Shown: positions 9,011 to 17,090 of the stretch, one piece after another
Numbering within the stretch: position 1 is the stretch's first letter
Layout: each line of letters opens with the position of its first letter
Assembly: GCF_900113135.1 (NCBI RefSeq)
Contig: NZ_FOOH01000003.1
Coordinates: 124,001 to 188,000 of the forward strand
Direction of reading: 5' to 3'
Source: Salegentibacter agarivorans
GTDB taxonomy: Bacteria; Bacteroidota; Bacteroidia; Flavobacteriales; Flavobacteriaceae
DNA length: 64,000 bases
Position numbers and translations under genes: made by a program
The notes under the pieces: model-generated
What the model was told of the DNA's origin: nothing
Seen by the model: the letters and a program-made list of their open reading frames with translations, nothing else
Databases searched by the model: none

Positions 9011-9718
9011 ATGAATTACATAAAACACCTTACCGCGATTTTTTATCGCTTCAATGAGGATAGCCGGCTCAATCCTTCACACGTGAGTATTTATTATGCT
9101 TTATTCCATTATTGGAACGTATTTAGGTTCTGTAAGCAATTCTATATACAAAGGCAGGAAATTATGGAAGCTTCAAAGGTTGGTTCACTTTCAACCTACC
9201 ATAAATGCATTAGAGAACTAAGTGATTGGAATTACATTTTGTATATGCCTTCTAAAAACCCCTTAAAAGGTAGCCAGGTTAAGATATCCATTTTTTGGAC
9301 TAGTGATGAACAAGCAGAATATGAGCATTCAATTTGTAGTGTAAATGACCTGGATAAGTTTGAGACTTTTTTAGAACAGGTTGCAGAAGAGTCCGGAAAG
9401 AGTAGCGAAATAGCTCCGGTATATGAAATAAACAATATTAAACATATTAAACAGAATAAAACTTATTGGCCAAAAAGTGAATTAGAAGTTTTGAATTTTT
9501 TTAAAAAGAATGGTTGGCCAGATAATGAAGCTTCTAAGTTCTATCTCCACTATGAGGCTGTTGGTTGGAAAATTAATAGAAATACTCAGGTTGTAAACTG
9601 GCAGGCTTTAGCTAAGCGTTGGATCAAAAAAGCCGAGGAGATCCAGCAGAATATAAAATCAAAAAATCCAGATCATTTAAAAATAAAAAAAAATAAAAAC
9701 TATGGAGAACCCTTGTGA
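9011..9718 (+). CDS. ICE replication-type protein, function unassigned
   Basis: A 235-residue protein with a predicted winged-helix N-terminal half (NPSHVSIYYALFHYWN, IMEASKVGS, YHKCIRELSDWNYI), typical of proteins placed before DnaC-like ATPases in flavobacterial conjugative elements. The C-terminal part has an aromatic and basic segment (NWQALAKRWIKKAEE) resembling the tails of replisome-organiser proteins. It overlaps the next gene by 17 bases. A role in element replication or primosome loading is inferred from this arrangement; no catalytic motif is visible. Confidence 0.6.
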   Translation: MNYIKHLTAIFYRFNEDSRLNPSHVSIYYALFHYWNVFRFCKQFYIQRQEIMEASKVGSLSTYHKCIRELSDWNYILYMPSKNPLKGSQVKISIFWTSDEQAEYEHSICSVNDLDKFETFLEQVAEESGKSSEIAPVYEINNIKHIKQNKTYWPKSELEVLNFFKKNGWPDNEASKFYLHYEAVGWKINRNTQVVNWQALAKRWIKKAEEIQQNIKSKNPDHLKIKKNKNYGEPL

Positions 9719-10358
9719 AATAATTGAAGGCGGCGTGGTGTACAAGATCGGGAGATTTAAGGGAAAAGAAGTTTTGTATGATTTTCCTCTTATGCTCGAA
9801 TACCTGCAAATAAAAGGAAAAATCCTTTTTGGTAAAGATTTTCACCTGTATAAAAAAGATGAAAAATTACTTTTCAAGCTTTGCAATTACATCATCGCAG
9901 ATAAGGAAAAATGTCAAAAATTTGAACTCGATCCTGCCAAAGGAATTTTATTAACAGGTCCGGTAGGTTGTGGAAAAACAAGTTTTCTAAAATTATTACG
10001 CTACCTGGTACCGCACCAAAAAGAATATCAGGTAATTCCCTGCAGAAATATCGCTTTTGCCTTTCATCATCTTGGCTATAAAACAATTGAGGATTATGGG
10101 AACAGCAGCTATCTATGTTTTGATGATCTAGGGGTTGAGCCAGAAGGCAGGTTTTACGGAAAAGATTGCAATGTTATGGGCGAAATTCTCCTTTCCCGTT
10201 ATGAATTGTTTTTGAATCATAAAGTTAGAACCCACGCTACAACAAATTTAAATGCCGGTGAACTTGAAGAACGCTATGGCTCGAGGGTTAGGAGTAGAAT
10301 GCGCGAACTTTTTAACCTGATCTCATTTGATGAAAAAACTATTGATAAGAGGAAATAG
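9702..10358 (+). CDS. DnaC/IstB-like AAA+ ATPase
   Basis: ATPase of the helicase-loader type. Walker A GPVGCGKTS lies at residues 86-94 and Walker B YLCFDDLG at 138-145. A sensor-1-like stretch RTHATTNLNAGELEERYG and Arg-rich SRVRSRMRELF (arginine finger region) follow. The start overlaps the upstream gene, indicating coupling. In mobile elements such proteins help load the replicative helicase; association with the preceding HTH and winged-helix genes supports element replication. An IstB-like role is less likely because no cognate transposase adjoins. The 267 bases after it hold no recognisable gene. Confidence 0.75.
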   Translation: MENPCEIIEGGVVYKIGRFKGKEVLYDFPLMLEYLQIKGKILFGKDFHLYKKDEKLLFKLCNYIIADKEKCQKFELDPAKGILLTGPVGCGKTSFLKLLRYLVPHQKEYQVIPCRNIAFAFHHLGYKTIEDYGNSSYLCFDDLGVEPEGRFYGKDCNVMGEILLSRYELFLNHKVRTHATTNLNAGELEERYGSRVRSRMRELFNLISFDEKTIDKRK

Positions 10359-10625
10359 AAAAAATCTTAATTTTACTTTTGCCTAAGTATTCAAATACTC
10401 AATTTTACAACTTCAAAATCACAAATCTGACGTTTTTAACCTTCAACTTTCCATCTGCCCTAAAACTTATAAACAACGCAATTCGAGAATTTCATAAAAT
10501 TTTATCTCATTTGAGATCAAAATAGCTCAAATAAGTACAAATTTAATTTTATTCACAAAATGATGTAACCTGGTGGAATTCAAGTGATTTAATTATATTT
10601 TTCTAAATAACAAAGTATTTGGAAA

Positions 10626-11753
10626 ATGAAGATAGCCACATTTAATATTCAGAATTTATTCCATCGGGACAGAAGTTTTTTGGAAAAGCCATTCAATAAA
10701 AACAAAAAGGAATGGGAAATGGAGGTAGATCAACTATTGGAAAAGCCTTTTAAGTCAATTCAAGATAATGATCGGATAAGGGAATTAGCTTGTTTAGTCG
10801 GTATTGATAAATGTAATCAACTACCATATGCTGTTTTAAGGCGGAAAGCCAGCTTTCTTTTTTTAAAGGGAAAGAATTACTCAAAGGAATTAAAAGCTTC
10901 TGAATTGACAAATTGGAACGGCTGGATAGCACTTCAGAATTTTCCAATTGATCCTAAGGCAGTAGAAAATAAAGCTAGGGTAATCGCAGATGTGAATCCT
11001 GATATTTTGGTTCTCCAGGAGATTGAAGACCGTGCCTCACTTGATGAATTTAATAATGAGTTTCTACCCCGGTTTGGTTGCAACCCGTTTGAACAAAGTT
11101 TTGTAGTGCAGGGAAATGATATGCGAGGCCAGGAAATTGGCATTCTTTCCCGAAATGGTTTTAAAATTGAATCGGTGAGAAACCATATTTATGATTTAAA
11201 TATCAATAAAAATACTCTTTTTTGTAAAGATCTTGTGGAATATAAAATACTTACCGCAAATGGAAATACAATTTGGATCCTAGCTACCCATTTACAAGAG
11301 CAAACAATATATAAAGAACATTCAGATACTATAAGAAAAGTACAGACCGAAAAAATTGCTGAAGTATATCATAAATTATATGCAGAGGATAAAAAGCATA
11401 TTGCAGTAATGGGTACGCTCAATACCGTTTCATATTGTAATTCCCTTGCTCCCTTACTGCAAAGAGCCAATTTAAAGGAAGTCACCAAACATCCATCCTT
11501 TAATGTGGATTACGACAAAGGAAAAGATGCTGGCTATTACAGTCTTGGAGCTTACCGGTTGGGAGTTAATATTAAGCAAAAAGATTACCTACTTTTATCC
11601 CCCGAACTTTTTGATAAAGTTAAAAATAGCGGACTAAACCGAAAAGGCATCTGGCCTGATAAACGGCCTATGTGGACGGTATATCCAGGTATAAATTGTA
11701 AAGCTCACTCGGCCAGTGAGCATCCTGCAATTTGGGTGGATTTGAGTTGGTAG
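10626..11753 (+). CDS. Endonuclease/exonuclease/phosphatase-fold protein, atypical active site
   Basis: 375-residue protein of the DNase I-like fold. Recognisable positions are the N-terminal TFNIQN, the metal-binding Glu in LQEIED (about residue 136), and RGQEIGILSR. The usual GDFN motif reads GTLN (in VMGTLNTV) and the terminal SDH reads SEH (in SASEHPAIWVDL). Two expected acidic positions are therefore changed, so activity may be altered or directed at another phosphoester. It lies alone, 267 bases after the ATPase gene, and its stop is only 11 bases before a group II intron remnant. Cargo gene of the element; substrate unknown. Confidence 0.75.
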   Translation: MKIATFNIQNLFHRDRSFLEKPFNKNKKEWEMEVDQLLEKPFKSIQDNDRIRELACLVGIDKCNQLPYAVLRRKASFLFLKGKNYSKELKASELTNWNGWIALQNFPIDPKAVENKARVIADVNPDILVLQEIEDRASLDEFNNEFLPRFGCNPFEQSFVVQGNDMRGQEIGILSRNGFKIESVRNHIYDLNINKNTLFCKDLVEYKILTANGNTIWILATHLQEQTIYKEHSDTIRKVQTEKIAEVYHKLYAEDKKHIAVMGTLNTVSYCNSLAPLLQRANLKEVTKHPSFNVDYDKGKDAGYYSLGAYRLGVNIKQKDYLLLSPELFDKVKNSGLNRKGIWPDKRPMWTVYPGINCKAHSASEHPAIWVDLSW

Positions 11754-11764
11754 GGATTGTTTTC

Positions 11765-11845
11765 GAACCGCCATTTACAAGATCAGTACGTATGGTGGTT
11801 TGAGAGCTGTACTCCGAATTAGCTAATGGTGGAGTGGCCTAGTCG
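11765..11845 (+). mobile_element. Group II intron 3' remnant (domains V and VI)
   Basis: Bases 11765-11800 fold as domain V: AACCGCCAT pairs with ATGGTGGTTT, the CGC catalytic triad is intact, and the bulge lies in GTACGTATGG. A second hairpin at 11811-11835 (ACTCC to GGAGT, with ATTAGCTAAT inside) fits domain VI, and CTAGTCGATTAG resembles the 3' end of Bacteroidetes introns. No reverse-transcriptase ORF or domains I-IV are present; the sequence upstream is the nuclease gene. It is therefore a truncated relic. Confidence 0.6.
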
Positions 11846-11851
11846 ATTAGC

Positions 11852-11859
11852 TGCTTCCA
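11852..11859. repeat. Left target-site duplication of the IS256-family element
   Basis: TGCTTCCA, repeated at 13195-13202 on the other side of the element; the match extends to 9 bases if the preceding C is included. An 8-9 bp duplication is normal for IS256. Confidence 0.85.
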
Positions 11860-11887
11860 AGGACTATCTCATAAACTGTGTAAATAG

Positions 11888-11921
11888 AAAAATAACAGGG
11901 GTCACGACCCCTGTTATTTTT
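11888..11921 (+). terminator. Perfect hairpin inside the left end of the IS
   Basis: AAAATAACAGGGGTC (11889-11903) pairs perfectly with GACCCCTGTTATTTT (11906-11920) around AC, with T residues following. It overlaps the inner part of the left inverted repeat and lies before the transposase start, so it would block transcription entering from outside, a known way insertion sequences limit expression. Confidence 0.8.
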
Positions 11922-11947
11922 TTGTCTAATTTTAAATTTTACACAGT

Positions 11948-13144
11948 ATGAAAAAAGAGGATTTATTTAACGATGAATTTTTAAAGCAGTTCAAAAGTGG
12001 AGATGAGCTCAATGGCTTTTTAAAACAACTGCAGAAACGTGGCATTGAAAAAATGCTGGAAGGCGAATTGGATGGTCATTTAGGGTATGACAAGAGCCAA
12101 AAGTCCGATAATCCCAATACCCGCAATGGTTTTGGTCAAAAAAAGGTTCGTACCTCTTTCGGGGAATCCCAGATCCAGGTCCCCCGAGACCGAAATGCTT
12201 CCTTTAATCCGATGATTGTCCCCAAACGGGGCAATATGGTTGATGGTATTGAAAATGTCATCGTATCGCTCTATGCCAAAGGAATGAGTAATAGCGATAT
12301 CGAAGAACAGATCAGGGAAGTTTATAATTTTGAAGTTTCCACTTCTACCATCTCCAGGATTACCGAGAAGGTCACCGAGGATATCGTGGCCTGGCAGAAC
12401 CGACCACTCGAACCCGTATATCTTATTGTTTGGATGGATGGGATCGTATTCAAGGTACGGGAGAACTCCAAGGTGATCAACAAGACAATATACATAGCAG
12501 TTGGGCTTCGCAGAGATGGAAAGAAAGAAGTATTGGGACTTTGGTTGGGTAAAAATGAATCTGCAGCTTTTTGGATGAGTGTCCTTACCGATATAAAATC
12601 CAGGGGAACCGAAGATATCCTCATCACGGCTACTGATAACCTAAACGGGTTTACCGATACCATCAGGAACGTATTCCCTGAGTCCAAAACCCAAATCTGC
12701 GTAGTGCATCAAATACGCAACGCCTGCAGGTATGTGGTATGGAAGGATAAAAAAGCCTTTACAGCAGATATGAAGCATATCTACAATGCACCTAACCAGC
12801 AAGCTGCCAAAGCTGCCCTGGATGATTTTGCAGGGCTATGGGAAAGTAAATATTCTTATGCCATTAAGAGCTGGAGGGACAACTGGGAAGACCTTACCGT
12901 ATTCTTTGAGTTTCCCCTGGAAATAAGAAAGATCATTTATACCACCAACCTTATCGAGAACCTCAATGGTAAAATCAGGAAGTACACTAAAAATAAATTG
13001 TCTTTCCCTACCGATGAGGCAGTGATGAAATCGGTATATTTGGCTACAAGGGAAGCCACTAAAAAGTGGTCAATGCCCATTAGGAACTGGGGCATTATCT
13101 TAAATCAGTTCCTTACGATCTATAAAAAAAGGGTCAGACTTTAA
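11948..13144 (+). CDS. IS256-family transposase
   Basis: 398-residue DDE transposase of the Mutator/IS256 type. The catalytic acids are visible: Asp164 in WMDGIVFK, Asp230 in TATDNLNG, and Glu337 in [11 protein letters not shown]. The N-terminal DNA-binding region contains the family motifs ([34 protein letters not shown]). The frame is complete with no disruption and length is normal. It moves the surrounding element by a circular-intermediate pathway known for the family. Confidence 0.97.
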   Translation: MKKEDLFNDEFLKQFKSGDELNGFLKQLQKRGIEKMLEGELDGHLGYDKSQKSDNPNTRNGFGQKKVRTSFGESQIQVPRDRNASFNPMIVPKRGNMVDGIENVIVSLYAKGMSNSDIEEQIREVYNFEVSTSTISRITEKVTEDIVAWQNRPLEPVYLIVWMDGIVFKVRENSKVINKTIYIAVGLRRDGKKEVLGLWLGKNESAAFWMSVLTDIKSRGTEDILITATDNLNGFTDTIRNVFPESKTQICVVHQIRNACRYVVWKDKKAFTADMKHIYNAPNQQAAKAALDDFAGLWESKYSYAIKSWRDNWEDLTVFFEFPLEIRKIIYTTNLIENLNGKIRKYTKNKLSFPTDEAVMKSVYLATREATKKWSMPIRNWGIILNQFLTIYKKRVRL

Positions 13145-13194
13145 AAAGTCCAACCCCTGTTATTTTAACTTTACACACTTTGCGGGATAGTGTC

Positions 13195-13202
13195 TGCTTC
13201 CA
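13195..13202. repeat. Right target-site duplication of the IS256-family element
   Basis: TGCTTCCA, identical to 11852-11859, directly after the right inverted repeat. Confidence 0.85.
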
Positions 13203-13212
13203 TAATCAAAAA

Positions 13213-13737
13213 TTACTTAATTAAGTCTTTTTTCATAAGAATATCAGTTTGTTTGTCTCCACCTAAATTAAAAATATGTTCATCGAATTTTAGAAATCCG
13301 TTTTTTTCATAAAATCGAATTGCTCTTTGATTTTCTTCCCAAACCCCTAACCAAACATAATGAAGGTTTTTCTGATTAGCGATATCAATTGCTTTTTTAT
13401 AAAGTGCTTGACCAATCTTTTTACCTAAAAATTCTTTTAATACGTAGATGCGTTCAATTTCTAAAGCATTCCGATCTTTTAATTCTGTTTGTGATTGATC
13501 AAAATTTACTTTAAGATATCCAACAATTTTTTTATTAATTTTAGCAAAATAAATTTCTGAATTTTTATCAGATATTTCACCACTTACTTTTTCTTTGGAG
13601 AAACTTTTTTTTAAATATTCTGCCATAAAAGCTGAAGAGTTTTGAGTACCAAATGTATCTTCAAATGTTTTTATTCCTATAGCCCGCAGTTGATCTGTAT
13701 TTTTAAGAGTAACCTTGTCAATTTCAATATTTTTCAT
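13213..13737 (-). CDS. GNAT-family N-acetyltransferase
   Basis: Transfers an acetyl group from acetyl-CoA to an unidentified amine. The acetyl-CoA motif A is seen as LEIERIYVLKEFLGKKIGQA, with the downstream WEENQRAIRFYEKNGF block. I chose the Met that begins MKNIEIDKVTLK; an upstream Met would add nine basic residues (MRKFIVRRK) not typical of the family. First unit downstream of the IS and last unit in transcription order of the four minus-strand cassette-like genes. Resistance to an aminoglycoside-like or toxic amine is possible but unproven. Confidence 0.85.
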   Translation of the reverse strand: MKNIEIDKVTLKNTDQLRAIGIKTFEDTFGTQNSSAFMAEYLKKSFSKEKVSGEISDKNSEIYFAKINKKIVGYLKVNFDQSQTELKDRNALEIERIYVLKEFLGKKIGQALYKKAIDIANQKNLHYVWLGVWEENQRAIRFYEKNGFLKFDEHIFNLGGDKQTDILMKKDLIK

Positions 13738-13924
13738 TTTTCTTCTTACTATAAATTTTCTCAAAAATACTTGTTTTATAACACAGGACCCATCACCATG
13801 TGGTAGAGTTGTTACTCCGGCGTTGTAGGCTTACACCCAAATTTTTCGTGAGTTTAATTAAATTTTAAAAACACTCTTGTAAATTTGTGATGAATTTTGT
13901 TGGCAGCAGTATTTATTCCACGGC

Positions 13925-14392
13925 CTAGTTATTCTTATTAAGTAAAATGTTGATATAGTGGTTTATTTGCTCAATTTGTTTGGCTTCTGTAGTTTTCGAA
14001 ATGATATCATCCATAATTTCTTTTTGTTCATCTTTATTTAATGATTTGAACGAATCCTTTACACTTGCATCTTCAAAACATTTGAAAATTTCAGATTTTT
14101 TATTAATTCTATCATGTGTATGAAGATACAGGGTAACGGTAACTGTGTCTCCACCAGATTTGCCTATTGCTTTTCTTATTTCTTCGTTTATTGAAATCAT
14201 TTTATCTTCTTCTTTCCGTGGTGCCAAATTCATTTCTTTCAACTCGTAATCATCAAGTAAACCAGAAACTTTTAGCGAACCCCAAGTTCCATCTATATCG
14301 GCTGTATTTGGTATGACAATATGGTATGTCCAAGCTCCGTTTCCGCTTTTATAGATCAATTCAAGCTTTTGTTTATCGACAATTTTTTTCAT
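13925..14392 (-). CDS. DUF1905 / YdeI-like protein
   Basis: 155 residues. The N-terminal part (GNGAWTYHIVIP, then GTWGSLKVSGLLDDYELKEM, and SGGDTVTVTLYLHT) fits the DUF1905 beta-barrel. The C-terminal helix pair (SLNKDEQKEIMDDIISKTTE, then IEQINHYINIL) resembles the YdeI/OmdA tail linked with resistance to cationic peptides in some bacteria. Function here is unknown. It sits alone between two long non-coding spacers on the same strand as its neighbours, as a captured single-gene unit would. Confidence 0.7.
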   Translation of the reverse strand: MKKIVDKQKLELIYKSGNGAWTYHIVIPNTADIDGTWGSLKVSGLLDDYELKEMNLAPRKEEDKMISINEEIRKAIGKSGGDTVTVTLYLHTHDRINKKSEIFKCFEDASVKDSFKSLNKDEQKEIMDDIISKTTEAKQIEQINHYINILLNKNN

Positions 14393-14457
14393 TCTGTAAT
14401 TTATATTTTTTCTGAAATTGAAGGTAACGGTTGGGTTATCATAATTTGCGGAAGTAT

Positions 14458-14479
14458 GGACACGGACTTGTCGGATTAG
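14458..14479. repeat. Spacer repeat, copy 1
   Basis: GGACACGGACTTGTCGG followed by ATTAG in the spacer before the DUF1905 gene. It matches 15171-15192 at 19 of 22 positions. The same two spacers also share GTAACGG upstream and AACGCTG downstream of this motif. Confidence 0.55.
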
Positions 14480-14600
14480 TTTTTTTCTTTCCTGGTTCCT
14501 AAAATTAAGCTTTTCCTACAATGTCCGTAACTTGAGATGAACGCTGTTTTATGCTGGCATTATCTATGCCTTCTGTACTTATAATATTTGTTGGGGATAA

Positions 14601-15077
14601 TCAGTTCTTATTTAGCAATTCAAAAACCTTGTCATAATATTCTTGGGTCAAGACTTCTGTCCATTCTGTTGGTTTTTCTCCACTATAGAATGCTAAATAT
14701 GTAACATCACTATCTTTTGTAGATGAGTGCCAATGTTCTGTATTTTTCTCGCACCTAATTACATCACCTTCTTTTAAAATTATAGGTTTTTTTCCTCTTT
14801 CTTGATAATATGCATCGCCATCTACAATAACTAAAACTTGCACTGAACTATGCTTATGCCAATCTAATGTTGAGTTAGCTTTAAAAGTTGCTTTTGTTAT
14901 GTTATAACCTAATTCAGAGTCGTCGTGAATTATTGGATTTAACCAAGCTTCTCCAATGTAATGAGTATTTCGTGCTTTTGTACCCTCGGTTTGATATGAA
15001 GAAACATTATAATCAGAACTTTGTGAAAATAGAAATAAGGGGGCTAAAAATATCAGTGTGAAAATTGAATTTTTCAT
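14601..15077 (-). CDS. Secreted cupin-domain protein
   Basis: 158 residues with a signal peptide (MKNSIFTLIFLAPLFLFSQ) and one cupin barrel. Metal-ligand motifs are visible as WHKHSSVQVLVIVDG (first His pair and acidic residue) and HWHSSTKD (last His). Single-domain periplasmic cupins of this type often bind Fe, Mn or Cu, but the substrate is unknown. It stands alone between about 200-base spacers, in the same orientation as the other cassette-like genes. Confidence 0.8.
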   Translation of the reverse strand: MKNSIFTLIFLAPLFLFSQSSDYNVSSYQTEGTKARNTHYIGEAWLNPIIHDDSELGYNITKATFKANSTLDWHKHSSVQVLVIVDGDAYYQERGKKPIILKEGDVIRCEKNTEHWHSSTKDSDVTYLAFYSGEKPTEWTEVLTQEYYDKVFELLNKN

Positions 15078-15170
15078 AATTTACTTTTAAAATTTTATTC
15101 TTCTTATTGTTCTTACATGCCTGAATGCATTCGTACAACGGTTACAATTTTGGACAAGTAACGGGAGTAG

Positions 15171-15192
15171 GGACGCGGACTGGTCGGCTTAG
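15171..15192. repeat. Spacer repeat, copy 2
   Basis: GGACGCGGACTGGTCGG followed by CTTAG, in the spacer between the cupin and cation-transporter genes; partner of 14458-14479. The conservation in otherwise different spacers suggests a recombination or structural signal. Confidence 0.55.
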
Positions 15193-15234
15193 ACCTAGTT
15201 TGTGGGTCAAGATACTTATTTTCTTTCTAACGCT

Positions 15235-15275
15235 GCCGCTTATTGGCGATTAACCGATGTTGTTGCCAGTGCGGC
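15235..15275 (-). terminator. GC-rich hairpin at the end of the cation-transporter gene
   Basis: GCCGC-TTATT-GGC (15235-15247) pairs with GCC-AGT-GCGGC (15265-15275) and touches the stop codon of the minus-strand transporter. There is no T tract on the minus strand, so it may be a weak terminator or a folded attC-like site with AACGCTG at its foot. Confidence 0.4.
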
Positions 15276-16069
15276 TACCTACCAATTTTTAAAATTCTTA
15301 TAGCACCTTGAATTACGAGAATGAATACGATTGTTCCAATAATTAAATCTGGTTTACTTGAATTTAACCAATTGACTAGTAAAGCAGCAATTATAACACC
15401 TACATTTATTATTATATCATTTGAGGTGAAAATCATACTCGCTTTCATATGAGCTTCCTTTTTACTTTTAGATTTTTGAAGCAGGTATAAACAAATTCCA
15501 TTTGCAATTGATGCTAAAATTGAAACAATTATCATTGTTGAAAAATCAGGAAGTTTTTCATTTCCAAAAAACCTTCTTAGAACTTCTGCAAATCCAATTA
15601 GCGCTAATAAAATTTGGAAATAACCAGCTAAATTGGCAATTTTTTTCTTTTTTACGATTGAACCTCCTACAGCAAAAAGACTAATTCCATAAACAAAAGA
15701 ATCTGCTAGCATATCTAAACTATCTGCAACTAACCCCATAGATTTTGAGATTAAGCCAGTTGTCATTTCTATTATAAAAAATGCAAAATTTATTACTAGT
15801 ACAGACCAAAGTAATTTCTTTTGTTGAGAATTTTCTTTGAATTCAGTTTGGTCGGTTTGTTCCGTCTTAATTTTTTTAGTTCCTAATTTTAGTCCGTTTA
15901 ATGATTCTTCTATAGATTGAATTTCACCTTCGTGAAATACTGTTAATTTTCTATTCGGAATATCGAAATCAAGATTTTTAATACTAGAGATTTCATCTAA
16001 TTTCATCCTTATCAGATTTTCTTCTGAAGGACAATCAATTTTTGAAATTTCGAAAATTGACTTATTCAT
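15275..16069 (-). CDS. Cation-diffusion-facilitator protein with N-terminal HMA-like domain
   Basis: 264 residues. Residues 1-70 fit a ferredoxin-like HMA fold without the CxxC pair (KIDCPSEENLIRMKL keeps one Cys). The rest is a CDF-type membrane unit of about six helices with the metal-site pattern SLDMLADSFVYG (residues near 115) and TSNDIIINVGV. Such proteins export Zn, Co or Cd using the proton gradient. The usual C-terminal cytoplasmic domain is missing, replaced by the N-terminal domain. First gene in transcription order of the four minus-strand cassette-like units. Confidence 0.82.
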   Translation of the reverse strand: MNKSIFEISKIDCPSEENLIRMKLDEISSIKNLDFDIPNRKLTVFHEGEIQSIEESLNGLKLGTKKIKTEQTDQTEFKENSQQKKLLWSVLVINFAFFIIEMTTGLISKSMGLVADSLDMLADSFVYGISLFAVGGSIVKKKKIANLAGYFQILLALIGFAEVLRRFFGNEKLPDFSTMIIVSILASIANGICLYLLQKSKSKKEAHMKASMIFTSNDIIINVGVIIAALLVNWLNSSKPDLIIGTIVFILVIQGAIRILKIGR

Positions 16070-16518
16070 TGAGGTTTAAATTTATCTAGCTTTTGCAAGA
16101 TAAATTATGAATTTATACTTGAGAACTTTCTTGTTTAGAAATTTGATTTTTAACCTGAATGCTCAATGTCCGCATTGGCTACAACTTGTTATATCACGCA
16201 CAATATACCTATTTATCACAAATCTTTCCCGGATAAAAATAGGTTTCAAATCATCTGGAAGAAACTTCAATTAATTTTAAGAGACCTAATTTGGTCTCTT
16301 GGTGGTCTTTTATGAGCTTACCAGATCATCCTTCCCATTAAACAAAATTCAAAGAATCCCTCTATTTTCTAAGAATCTTATCGCATTATCCGTCAACTCG
16401 CGTTAAAGTTTAGGCAGTTTGTTCCAGGCTTTCCCTTTCATAATAAATTTCTCAAAAATTAAACATCAAGTGGTCATCATCAATCAATTCTGCATTGGCA
16501 GATCAAAAAACGAACATT
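16070..16518. other. Non-coding interval before the transfer operon
   Basis: About 450 bases without a supported gene. It holds the upstream part of the last cassette-like spacer (AATGTCCG, then TGGCTACAACTTGTTATA near 16170-16193), a hairpin AGAGACC / GGTCTCT at 16280-16299, and the leader of the traE gene. No clear promoter could be picked. Confidence 0.6.
16280..16300. terminator. Short hairpin between cargo and transfer operon
   Basis: AGAGACC (16280-16286) and GGTCTCT (16293-16299) form a 7-bp stem with a 6-base loop; T residues follow only loosely. Possible bidirectional terminator. Confidence 0.35.
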
Positions 16519-16806
16519 ATGAAAAAAACAATTTACTCATCAGTCCTTTTGACACTGTTTTCTTATCCGCTCTTTGCACAAATTGGCGGCATTGAAAATT
16601 CAGTTGCAGACATAGCCGATACTATTCGAGCTATTTTCCCCATCATTCTCGGTGTTATTTTTCTCGTGGGGTTCCTCTTTAATGCGGGTCACTTCTTTGG
16701 TGAGAATGCAGATCTTAAAAAAGGAATTACCCGGGTGCTTGTCTTTACGCTTATTGCAGGAGCGGTTGTAGGAATATTTACCTACCTCATTGGAATAGTA
16801 GTGTAA
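16519..16806 (+). CDS. traE: Conjugative transposon protein TraE (DUF4134)
   Basis: Small membrane component of the Bacteroidetes type IV secretion system, comparable to VirB2-like subunits. 95 residues: a signal peptide (MKKTIYSSVLLTLFSYPLFA), then two hydrophobic helices separated by GHFFGENADLKKGITR, the DUF4134 signature region. I use the ATG at 16519 because it starts the signal peptide; a TTG 24 bases upstream only adds a polar tail. Its stop overlaps the traF start by one base (TAATG). Confidence 0.9.
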   Translation: MKKTIYSSVLLTLFSYPLFAQIGGIENSVADIADTIRAIFPIILGVIFLVGFLFNAGHFFGENADLKKGITRVLVFTLIAGAVVGIFTYLIGIVV

Positions 16807-17090
16807 TGAAAAGTTTCGAAGTATACCGAAACATTAGGAAAAGAGCGATGATCTGGGGATTGCCGGTTTCGCTCTTTGCCCTTATGATGACAGCCGTGGT
16901 AGGATCACTGCTGGTAATCATATTTTCTTTCAGTCTCGGAGCGGTAATTAGCGTGTTTATTTTCAATTGTACGCTGTATATCGGCTTGACAAGGCTAACC
17001 AGTAATCCGCAGGTCTTCCAGTTTTCAAGAGTCTTTCCAGAAACTATTTCTTCTAAACGATTAAGCAACTTTCATTATGAGCAAGATTAA
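16806..17090 (+). CDS. traF: Conjugative transposon protein TraF (DUF4133)
   Basis: 94-residue inner-membrane protein with a short basic N-terminus (EVYRNIRKRAMIWGLP) and two adjacent membrane helices (about 18-60), the layout of VirB3-like DUF4133 proteins. It overlaps traE by one base and traG by 14 bases, so translation of the three is coupled. VirB3-like subunits work with the VirB4-type ATPase encoded next. Confidence 0.88.
   Translation: MKSFEVYRNIRKRAMIWGLPVSLFALMMTAVVGSLLVIIFSFSLGAVISVFIFNCTLYIGLTRLTSNPQVFQFSRVFPETISSKRLSNFHYEQD

Larger units (their letters stand above)
11860..13194 (+). mobile_element. Complete IS256-family insertion sequence, about 1335 bp
   Basis: Both ends are related inverted repeats. 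The left end reads ACTATCTCATAAACTGTG onward and the right end, read inward, ACTATCCCGCAAAGTGTG; both continue through TGTAAA to AATAACAGGGGT. One intact transposase gene fills the element, and 8-bp target duplications flank it. Intact ends, duplication and ORF indicate a recent, probably active copy. It inserted just beyond the 3' end of the group II intron remnant and before the first cassette-like gene. Confidence 0.9.

Noticed and set aside
12322-12687. Antisense frame in the IS256-family transposase
   Set aside because: Shadow of the transposase; no own features.
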